A stretch of 64,000 nucleotides of DNA. Origin: Euleptes europaea. Its lineage: Eukaryota; Chordata; Lepidosauria; Squamata; Sphaerodactylidae. Position 1 is the first letter of the stretch, and each line of letters opens with the position of its first letter. The stretch spans positions 8,563,821 to 8,627,820 of the forward strand of contig NC_079312.1 of NCBI RefSeq assembly GCF_029931775.1, written 5' to 3'. The position numbers and the translations under genes are program-made. The notes under the pieces were generated by a model. It saw only the letters and a list, made by a program, of their open reading frames with translations, was not told the origin of the DNA and did not search any database. This document shows positions 55,012 to 64,000 of the stretch, in pieces.

Positions 55012-57045
55012 TTTTTTTAAAAAAAATAATTTTTATTGTTTTTCTAGGTCAAATAAACATATACATTTCTACAATTGCTAACAATAATAAAAAAACACGT
55101 CTTCCTCCATCTATCAATAAGCCTATATACTCTTTAGTATAGATAATTCCAATCCTAATATTTTTAATTTTATTCATTAAACTAAATCACATGCAATTTA
55201 AAAAATAAAGCATTGAATATATTCGTTAAAAAATTAATTGGTACTAAGACCAAAAAATAATAATTAATAAATCTCATTAATAGTAAATAGACTGGAACAA
55301 TAAGTAATATTTATTACTTCCTTTAAAAGTCAATTTCTCTGTAAACCCCCCATGTCTCCCTATCATCCATAATTGCAAATTATCTTTCTAGTATTTTAGT
55401 ATAGTAAATTGTTCCATTTTCACCAAAGCTAAGCCATTTAACCAGTCCCTTTTTTGTTCCAGAAAATCTAAACTCTTTTAACCAGTCCCTTTGTCTGGAA
55501 TTTCCAGTGTCTTCCGCTTTTCCTCTTTAACACTAAACGTCGAAGAGCATCCTTAGAGATTGTTGGTAAAATTCCTTCTGCAGACATAGGGTTCTCGTAG
55601 TAAATCTGCATTGTAATTTCTTCCATCCCAAAGTTGTAGAGAGAGATCCCAGTAACTCCAGCCTTTCCACCCTTCAAATCCTCCAAGCTAGCATTAAAGA
55701 GTTCTTCAGGCAGATTGCAAAGACAGAAATCAAAGTCTCTCACATTCAAATCCATTGTAGCCAGCTGATCTATTGCAGTTTCTTCTTGAAGGTATGCAGC
55801 CTCTTGTTGTTTATCGTGGCTTTCCAGTTCCTTTATAGGATTTTTCTGTTCTTCAGCTGTCTTCTCAGTTAAAAAGTCCACTGCTCCCACATCTGGCTTC
55901 ATTGTAGTAGCTTGGTTATTTGTATCTTTAAATTCGTCTAAGATGATGTCCAATTTTTGGTTGATAGATTGATATTGAGAGTTTATCATAGCAAGTAGTT
56001 GATCCAGCTGATTAATCGCACTTTCCATGGTTGCTGCTTTTAAAAATTCTGTTAAAGCTTAGTTGGCAAAGTCCAGATACACCGGAAAAAGAAAGTTTAT
56101 AAATAGTTTGGCAGGATTCTTGTATTGTGGGTAGTACTTTAGTATTAGAATACCATCGAGTTGAAGACACTCTAGCACAGATATGCTGCAGGAAACAGGA
56201 TATACACAGGAAGTTACAGGATCATGGACCTTCCGTTACCACCTCTTGATATCCAGGAACTTGGGAGATATTTGCCAGTTGCACAAGGGAGACATATTTC
56301 CAGTCCCACGATCGATGATGCTACAATGGTATTAGATGCCTTAGAGAGCAACAAGTTTCTTACTGTCTTCCAGTTCTTCAAGATAAGTCGCTTCCAGGGA
56401 AAACGTGGCTGGAGGACCTACTTAAGTCGGAAAGACGTCACCACTGGGGTGGGGTGTATCTCCTCCTCCCTCCCCTTTCTGAGTCGTAGTGTCTGATGGG
56501 TAGTTGTAGCGTCTTTCAAAAGATCCTGTTTGTTATGTCTACCCACCGATCAAATTGATAAGGTTCCTGCCAGTTTATCAGATATTTTCTTGTTTTCAAA
56601 GAGTCATTTATACATTGGGTGGGGAGACGCGGATTTAATAGATGTATTCAACAATCCTTCAGAGCTTCCAAGTCCAGGTAAAATGAAAGAGTTCTTGTAA
56701 CTTACTCAGATTTTAGAAGAGTAGGCATTCTTGCTTCCACGTAGTTGCTTAGATGGTAATAGATAGAGGAGATCTGAGCCTAATGCCAAGGAAACTTTTG
56801 CAGCATTGTATTTCCCCTTGATGCCGGCGGGACCGCACCCTATGTTTTCGAGAGACTTCCTGATGTTCTCTCAGAGAAAATGGGGGTCAAACCGCTCTTC
56901 TCGGCTGCAGGGGTATTCCTGCTTCCCAGTCCACTGTTTAGGAACCGGGGGGGTGCAGGATTGCACCCCAAATTTGAACGTTCCTTGGGTCCCTCGGGAG
57001 CTCCCGAGGAACGTGGAGCTCAGATCAGCGTCTCTACCAGAAGTC
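55012..57045 (-). mobile_element. Half-L1 (HAL1-like) element: 5' UTR, ORF1, 3' end, no ORF2
   Basis: On the minus strand a ~1-kb GC-rich 5' UTR (57045-56030) is followed by L1 ORF1 (56028-55468: INQLDQLLAMINSQYQSINQ, CLCNLPEELF). Some 450 bp of AT-rich 3' sequence and a terminal A-run follow at 55012. ORF2 is missing entirely. The exact 20-bp target duplication starting gagaggtgttctggg is at 54992-55011 and 57046-57065, so both element ends are real. The site is unbroken in cassettes A and C. Confidence 0.82.
55468..56028 (-). pseudogene. L1 ORF1 of the half-L1 element
   Basis: MESAINQLDQLLAMINSQ begins a coiled coil, followed by an RRM-like segment (RDFDFCLCNLPEELFNAS) and part of the C-terminal domain (YYENPMSAEGILPTISKDAL). 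The frame of 186 residues is shorter than the ~290 residues of the ORF1 at 10187-11006. Homology is clear but divergence is considerable. Confidence 0.8.
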
Positions 57046-57072
57046 GAGAGGTGTTCTGGGCTCTCCTTGCAG

Positions 57073-57180
57073 AAAGGGGGCTCCTGCCTGGCAGTCTTGT
57101 GTCTGGACCCCCTGAGAGGGCACCAGAAGCCATGCCAGGGGATGCCTGGTCTGGAGAAGGAGGGGAGGTTGAAGGAGGTG
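57073..57180 (+). other. Exon-like conserved block (cassette D)
   Basis: After ctccttgcag the phase-compatible reading is ERGLLPGSLVSGPPERAPEA and [12 protein letters not shown]. It stays open for some distance beyond. Confidence 0.35.
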
Positions 57181-57267
57181 CTTCCCTCCAGTCTGGGCAT
57201 TGCCTTAAATGGGCTGAAGATGTGGCTGTGGAGGGAACTCTTGTGGCTTCTCTGCCCTTTACTTACT

Positions 57268-57490
57268 TCTTTTTTTTAAATAGTTTTATTGGTATGTAAA
57301 ATATTACAAAATATGCCAAAATATACAAAAAAAGTATACAAGAAAGTGAAGAAAAGAAGAAAAGAAAAAGTGAAATATAAAACAGTAAAAAACCGACTTC
57401 CAACTCTCCTCATACAGAACAGAATATTATATATATTATTAATTTTGTGAACTGTTTTTAGTCTAGTTTAGTAAGTTTAGGTTCTAAAAC
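57268..57490 (-). mobile_element. L1 3' end, 5'-truncated, minus strand
   Basis: The complement of a poly(A) end (ttttttttaaatagttttat) is followed by about 200 bp of AT-rich L1-type 3' sequence. Cassette B has continuous sequence here (gcttagttctcagctggc). Confidence 0.6.
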
Positions 57491-57706
57491 CTTAGTTCTC
57501 AGCTGGCATTTCAATCAGACCTGAGTACGGAGTCGGGAGAGAGCTTCCAGTGCTGGATGGATGATTCTTGGCCCCACACTGTACTCTACTCGACCTCTCT
57601 TAGTTAGCTGTTAGGTATTTTTGGAGGGACAAAGTTAATCTGGTTTGGCAGTGCTGATTCTATGTGCACAGAGCAGACCTAATTGTGTGCTTTTTTCTGA
57701 TAAAAG

Positions 57707-57799
57707 GATCCAAGATGGCCAAACCTGGCCTTATTTCCCAGCTGGAAGAGGAGGAAGAGCTGTTTCTCCTGAGTTCTGATGAAGAGGAAGGACTGGCAG
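57707..57799 (+). CDS. Cassette D KRAB-B-like exon
   Basis: The exon reads (G)SKMAKPGLISQLEEEEELF then LLSSDEEEGLA. Acceptor ctgataaaag, donor gcag|gtagct, phase 1 to 1. It can splice to the ZNF3 exon at 61898, 4.1 kb downstream. It is nearly identical to cassette B. Confidence 0.88.
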
Positions 57800-59479
57800 G
57801 TAGCTGCTTAGATATCTGTCCTGGGACTGGGTGTTGCCTGTGCTTCTTCCAAGGGTGGGTGGATATCTGTGGCCTTATTTATCCTTGCAGTTAGTTTCTC
57901 CTCCAAAGAGCTTGGATGAGTTGTGAAGGCTGAAATGATGCCTGTAGATCTTGAATCTGCAAAAATAGGTAACTTCTCTCCCAATTCAGATCACTTATGC
58001 CCAATCAAGCCAAGTATTGTCCTGTCTGAGAGGCAGGGACTCTGGCAACGGTGTTTGGCAGGAATGAGGACAGAGAAATTGCGGGCCATATTGGAGGGGC
58101 AAACAGACTAGCCCAAAGCCCAGTTGGACGTAACACTCTCCGTTCTGAGGTTGGGATCACTTTTTGAATGTACAATTGTCCCTTTAGAAGATGGGCTTTT
58201 TGAATGAGTACAGAGACCTAATGACCCCAATTTCAGCAGTTGAACTCTTTATCATATACAGTATAGCATATAATGAATACACAAAAAAAGAAACAGTTGA
58301 ACACCATGGACCAAACAATCTGGGCATAGGAGAATCAAATTTGTAAAAACACATCTCATCTCCTAACACTTAACCTTATTTCTGTGGTTTAAAGAGAGAG
58401 GCTAATTTGATTTATTGGATCCAGGTTTGTTAGTCAGATTAAAATCATCCCAGTTACTTGTTTCATGTGTCCTGTCATACTTCATCTGGTCAAGTGCCTG
58501 TGTCTCTGCCCCCCTTGATGGTTGCTTCTGACTGTGGTGTCAAAACATTGCTACCCCAGTAGTCCCCATCCCCCAAAAAAGAATGGCTGCCCCCTTGTTA
58601 AAGCCTGTGTGTCTCCTTCCTATAACTCTCAGGGCAGGAAATGCCTAAGATTTCACCATTTCTTAAGCAATTAGGTCAGAATGCAAATTCTCCATTGTTT
58701 CTCAGCCATTCACTGTCCCAGTGAAAGGCTGATCTTCATGTAATTATCACAGGCTACAGATTAGTTAATACCATCTAGTCTGTCATGGGGTAGCCTGATG
58801 AGGCTTCCTCAGACAAAGAAGACCTTGAAGCAGTAGGCAGTAGAAGAGAGGAACAGCTGCAAGCTAATCAGACACAGACGGATGAATGTCCCCCATGCCT
58901 ACAACCACCCAGGGCAGGAGACTCATCTGTGTCCAAACAGCAGCCCTCCACAGCCACTGGAGCGGTGGTGTTAAAGGTGCAGAACATTCCTACTCAAGTG
59001 TATCAAATGATGCAGGGGCATCTCATCCATTAGGTGGCCCTAAGCAACTGCCTAAGGCGCCAGTGGTGAAGGGGTACCAGTCAGCTCTCTTGCCCTCCCA
59101 ACCCCTGCTCTCTGCCACCCCTCCCCCACCTAACCACTCTTCTTTCCCTTCTTTCTGTGATGTTAAAGAGAAAGAACTTCATAGTTCGAGATTTCTTGTT
59201 CTCATTAGACTACCTCCTCCATCTGCACCTCTCTTCAGATCCTCTGTGTCAAAGCCATGTGTGTTAAAGCATGAATGGCTGTCTCTCTCTTAAAGAGGGC
59301 CCTTCTTCTCCCCACAACCTCTCTAAAAATCATCTCCTGTAAATTCACCCGGGTAAGAAAAGAAATTGAGAAAGTGAGTGGGAGAACTGGCTACAGACTG
59401 TTTGAGCTGAACTCCAGAGCATTAAACAGAGTACAAACACAGCTGTTACAAAGCAAAGTAGAAAACTCTGTGTTTGTGG
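57800..59479 (+). other. Unit intron sequence between cassette D and ZNF3
   Basis: The stretch aligns with 32739-34487. Non-coding as far as can be seen; the Ser/Glu-rich reading near 58800 is shared but lacks exon signals. Confidence 0.5.
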
Positions 59480-61842
59480 ATAGTTTTAGAGGGTAGCCAT
59501 GTTTGTCTGCAGCGGAACAGTTAGACTTCAGTCCAGCAGCATCTTAGAGATGAATGAGATTTTTGAGGTGTACGCTTTTGAGAGTCAATGCTCCCATTGT
59601 CAGATATGGGTCTCTTCCAGTCCCTCAGACAGAGATTCTCACCTGCTGGATCTACAACAGACATTTTTGGGATTCTAGTACCCACCTGATGTAAGGAAAC
59701 AGATCAGCAAAGCCAGAATGATATCAAGGGCTAACCTGCAACAAGATAGGCCCAAACGAAACAACAACAGAACACCACTGGTGGTCACATTCAGCTCTCA
59801 GCTCAAATAGCCTCAACACACTGAAGCGGGTCAGTGTGCTTCAGTTGACTATGCTCTTAGAATTGACCCCTTCCTGAGAAGTGGTATGTTATCTTATTCA
59901 GTTAGTCACCTGCTAAGCAGGACTCAACTTATTTACTCACATAAAGTAATTATTTTTATTGAATAACTCCAATGAAATAAAATGTGTATGTGTATATGCA
60001 AGTATTACAGTCTTAAAAGCAGTAATAATGTATACAAAAATGCAAGCAAGTTCTACATACTATTCAGTTTTAAAATCCAATACTTAAAATATAACAGTCT
60101 GATTTAGTTCAAAGTATCTGATTCACAATATCTAGAATAATATAATTAAATCCATACATACCAAGACCATCTTCTGGGACTCAGTCGAAAGACGTAGAGA
60201 GGTCTGAAGTTCTAGCCCTTTTCCTGCCCATATTTATACTGTTTAAATCACCTTGAATGGGTACGGAAAGGGATTGTCTTGGCAAAGTCACTTTGACTTA
60301 GAGCAGAGTGCTTTCTACTACCCACTACCATATAAGGACTTCCACTTCTTCTAGCAGGCTATTTGGCTAAGCATGCTATTTCTTAAACAGTCAGTTTTGA
60401 GTCTTGTTGTATCTCTATATATTTAATTTTACCAGTATTCTCATCTCTTGAAAAATACGTTAAGAATAAACCTATTCATTAATTACTACTATTATGCCTT
60501 CATATTTAAACCTTAAAATACAATATAATGTTACATTACACCATTACATCATTAGTTGGCTAAAAATATACCATTGTACAAAGGAGGTTAGTGCAACAAG
60601 CACTCTGCAAGTGAAGTCATTGAAAGTGAGTGCAGAAAGCACTTTGCTTGTGGCAGAAAGTGCAGAAAGCACTTTGCTTGTGGTGTCATGGAAAGGGCAG
60701 AATAATTCTGAAGCCCTTTATAAAGAATGTCTAGGCTTGTTTTCCTTTTAAAAGGAAAGTCAAGCCTCTGCTGGGTTCTTTATGTGTAGTTAAGTTTTAC
60801 ATTGAATGATTCTGCACATGTACAACACTAATACAACAGTTCATATGTCCTAATATGTCAAAGCCCATAACAACACCATTAATGACTTACACCCTATGCT
60901 GGACAATGATGTGCCTCACTCCCACGCATTGGGAGGCAAACCTTTTCTTGCTTAACCTTAAATGACTTCTCACCTGCAACAGCGCCCTTCCCAACATGGA
61001 CACAGACTCTGGACCAGGGCCTGCAACAAACCAAGATGCCAACTCTGTCCCCAAATTCATTCTGACAACAGCTTACTATGGCCCTAGTGTGTCACTAATA
61101 TGCGCCGTGTGGTCAAAGCTTTCCTTGGTTTTATTGCTAAATTTTATTGATTTTAACTGAATCTTTTGTACTGACTTTTATAAAGTAATGTCGTTAATGT
61201 TCATTAGACGCTCTGAGCCCAGGCTTGGCTGGGAAATTGAGAGCAGAGTATAAATCTATTAAAATAAATAAATAAAAACCATCACTGGACCTAACAACAC
61301 CAGCCATACCATCTCAAGTTTATTCACTTGTTCATCTTCCAGTGTTATATATATGTCACCAAACGTCAGCAATACCCTTCTGCTCTGTACATCAAACAGG
61401 TCAGTCCCTATGCAAAATAATAAATGGAAATAAATCTGACATTAAAAACAACAACCCTCCGAAGCCAGTGGCAGATTATTTTAATCTTCCAGATCATTCA
61501 TTTGCTGACCTGAGAGTTGCAGTCCTTATCCAAAGAAGCTTCATGGGGAGATTACAATGTAAGATTGATGACTTTAGCATGCTTATCGCACTACAAATGC
61601 TAATTTTCTGCTAAATGCTAATTTTCTAAGCATTTCTATTCAGTTCTAATCTAGCTACTTACAATGTGCATTGTATCTCTGCATCCCAAGCTTCTTTGCA
61701 TCACCATTCCCACTCTCTGACTAGGATATAAGGAATCCAACATCTCCATTCTAAGTCGTATCTAACAAAGGGAGCCTTCACTCTTGAAAGCTTATAGCCA
61801 GAAACTCTTGTTGGTCTCTAAGTTGCTATTGTATTTGAAATT
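59480..61842 (+). mobile_element. PLE copy upstream of ZNF3, with an LTR fossil inside
   Basis: In order: an inverted terminal repeat (59480-59697); coding pieces SKARMISRANLQQDRPKRNN and RTPLVVTF (59703-59815); an LTR fossil (about 59840-60875); the Cys motif CNKPRCQLCPQI (near 61025); an AT-rich insertion near 61110-61280; a GIY-YIG-type region with HQTGQSLCKIING and HSFADLRVAVLIQRSF (61342-61614); and the 3' tail (61720-61842). This order of RT end, Cys motif, GIY-YIG and terminal repeat is that of Penelope-like elements. It is long inactive. Confidence 0.8.
59887..60875 (-). mobile_element. LTR fossil (~1 kb) within the PLE
   Basis: The segment is bounded by tgttatcttattcag and cataacaaca, an inverted relative of the LTR at 5738-6948. 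A short leader (59840-59886) is kept. No internal genes remain. A run of ~35-bp near repeats (gtgcagaaagcactttgctt) occurs at 60625-60690. Confidence 0.6.
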
Positions 61843-61897
61843 AGGTATTTGTGGAAACTGTCATATTATGACACCAGGTTCCTGTTTCTTCCAGCAG

Positions 61898-63948
61898 GAG
61901 ACGTGTGGGAGTCAGTGAACGAAGGAAAAGATCATCCCATGAGGGAGAAAGCGGATACATATTCAGACATGAAAGAGAAGGTTGAACATTATGATGCACT
62001 GAGGGAGGGAAAACATTCAGATAGAGGGAGGAATAATTCCAGTCTTTTACAGGGCGATCACTCTCTACAGCAAAAAATATACCAAGGAGGCAAGAGGAAT
62101 GAGCACACTGCAAGGAGGGAAAATTTTACTAGAAAATCAGTTACTGACATTCAACAAAACACCTGTAACAGAAAAAAAGGATATAAATGCCTGGAGTGTG
62201 GGAAATGGTTCAATCAGAGAGGCAGCCTAACTTCCCATCACAGGATTCACACAAGAATAAAATTATACCAATGTCTAGAGCGTGGAAAAAGCTTCATGCA
62301 GAGGAAAAACCTTAATTCCCACCAACAAACTCACTCAGGCGAGAATAAATATAAATGCGTGGATTGTGGAAAAAGCTTCCGTTGGAGTGGAAAACTTACC
62401 ATCCATCAAAGAATTCATACTGGGGAGAAACCATACACATGCCTGGAGTGTGGGGAAAGCTTCAGCTGTAATGACAGTCTTACTTCCCATCAAAGAATTC
62501 ACACAGGTGAGAAACCATATCAATGCCTGGATTGTGGGAGAAGCTTCAGTCATAATGGCAATCTTACTTCCCATGAAAGGATTCACACAGGGGAGAAGCC
62601 ATATCAGTGCCTGGAGTGTGGGAAAAGCTTCAGTCGGAATAACAGTCTTACTTCCCATCAAAGAATTCACACAGGGGAGAAGCCATATCAATGCTTGGAG
62701 TGTGGGAAAAGCTTCCGTCATAGTGGAAAACTTACCATGCATCAAAGAAGTCATACTGGGGAGAAACCATACACATGCATGGAGTGTGGGAAGAGCTTCA
62801 GGAGGAGTGGAAACCTAATTTCCCATCAAATAATTCATACAGAGGAGAAATCATATAAATGCATGGAGTGTGGGAAAACCTTCCATCGGAGTGGCAGTCT
62901 TACTTTCCATCAAAAAATTCACACAAGGGAGAAACCATATCAATGCCTGGAGTGTGGGGAAAGCTTCAGCGGGAACGACAGTCTTACTTCTCATCAAAGA
63001 ATTCACACAGGGGAGAAACCATATCAGTGCCTGGAGTGTGAGAAGAGCTTCAGTCATAATGGCAGTCTTACTTCCCATCAAAGGATTCACACAGGGGAGA
63101 AACCATATCAATGCCTGGAGTGTGGGAAAAGCTTCAGTCGGAATTACAGTCTTACTTCCCATCAAAGAATTCACACAGGGGAAAAACCATATAAATGCCT
63201 CGAGTGTGGGAAAAACTTCAGAAATAATGGCAGTCTTATTTCCCATCAAAGGATTCATATAGAGGAGAAACCATATAAATGCCTGGAGTGTGGGGAAAGC
63301 TTCTGTCAGAGTGGAAAACTTGCTACCCATCAAAGAATTCACACAGGGGAAGACTCATGTAAATGCCTAGAGTGTGGTAAAAGCTTCTGTAATAATGCAA
63401 GACTTTCTTCCCATCAAATGATCCATACAGGGGAGAAACCATATAAATGTCTGGAGTGTGGGAAAAACTTCAGACGAAGTGACAGTCTTTCTTCCCATCA
63501 AAGAATTCACATTGGGGAGAAACCATATAAATGCTTGGAGTGTGGGAAAAGTTTCAGTTGGAATCACAGTCTTTCTTCCCATAAAAGAATTCACACAGGG
63601 GAGAAACCATATGAATGCCTGGAATGCGGGAAAAACTTCAGGCGGAGTGACAGTCTTACTTCCCATCAAAGAATTCACATGGAGGAGAAACCATATAAAT
63701 GCCTGGATTGTGGGAAAAGCTTCAGTTCGAATAATGGTCTTACTTACCATCAAAGAATTCACACAGGGGAGAAACCATATACATGCTTGGAGTGTGGGAA
63801 AAGCTTCAGTCATAGTGGCAGTCTTACTTCCCATCAAAGAATTCACACAGGGGAGAAACCATATAAATGCTTGGAGTGTGGGAAAAGCTTCCGTGCGAGT
63901 GGAAAACTTAGTACTCATCAAAGAATTCATACAGGAGGAACCATCTAA
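61898..63948 (+). CDS. ZNF3: C2H2 zinc-finger array, terminal exon (21 fingers)
   Basis: This is the terminal exon of the third KRAB-ZNF gene. Acceptor gtttcttccagcag precedes 61898 in phase 1, compatible with the KRAB-B exons at 51213 and 57799. About 97 linker residues ([14 protein letters not shown]...) are followed by 21 fingers from 62188. Finger 2 has Arg for its second Cys (CLERGKSF) and probably does not bind zinc; finger 1 has an atypical linker (HTRIKLYQ). The last residues are HTGGTI, as in ZNF1. The array is shorter than its paralogues and most middle fingers do not align one to one with them, showing strong turnover. No stop interrupts it. It is likely a functional nuclear repressor. 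Confidence 0.95.
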
Positions 63949-64000
63949 ATGTCTGGAGTGTAGTAAAAGCTTCCGTCTCTGTAATCAACTTTCTACCATA
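63949..64000 (+). other. 3' flank of ZNF3 with a fossil finger
   Basis: After the TAA, gtctggagtgtagtaaaagc continues finger-like sequence out of frame, as behind ZNF1 and ZNF2. Confidence 0.6.

Overview
This is vertebrate nuclear DNA, almost certainly from a squamate reptile (lizard or snake). The strongest pointer is a complete Sauria-type SINE at 41707-42018. It sits among CR1, L1 and BovB/RTE-type LINEs, Penelope-like elements (PLEs), hAT-type elements and tRNA- and 5S-derived SINEs in the mix usual for squamates. I could not narrow it to a family or species. Nothing suggests bacterial or phage DNA.

The host content is part of a KRAB zinc-finger (KZFP) cluster, all on the + strand, built from repeated units. 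Three large terminal exons encode C2H2 arrays: ZNF1 at 1635-4441 (30 fingers), ZNF2 at 36943-39842 (31 fingers, then an in-frame stop and five decaying fingers to 40244) and ZNF3 at 61898-63948 (21 fingers). Upstream of ZNF2 and of ZNF3 lie two KRAB cassettes each. A cassette is a start exon encoding five residues (MQxAQ or MKxAx), a KRAB-A exon and a KRAB-B-like exon. They are A (27.4-29.0 kb) and B (29.8-32.7 kb) before ZNF2, and C (49.6-51.2 kb) and D (53.4-57.8 kb) before ZNF3. All exon phases are compatible with either cassette splicing onto the array. The cassettes of ZNF1 lie outside the window.

Layout: unit-1 array (1.6-4.4 kb) and its 3' flank with a large chimeric LTR/L1 insertion (5.3-11.5 kb); a repeat-rich spacer with a near full-length CR1 (12-22.5 kb); the unit-2 promoter region (23.5-26.1 kb), cassettes A and B and ZNF2; the unit-2 3' flank (40.2-42.7 kb); the unit-3 promoter (44.2-45.2 kb), cassettes C and D and ZNF3, which ends just before the window does. 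Every array exon is preceded within about 60 bp by a PLE tail, so this element travelled with the exon through the duplications.

The expected products are nuclear DNA-binding repressors. In this family the KRAB domain recruits TRIM28/KAP1 and the fingers read DNA, often that of transposons. That role is family knowledge; the sequence itself shows only domains and splice sites. Features that most deserve a second look are the two-cassettes-per-array design, the nonsense-split ZNF2 array, hammerhead-ribozyme-like motifs in palindromic PLE copies, a half-L1 with a 20-bp target duplication, and the 465-bp direct repeat around the LTR/L1 insertion.
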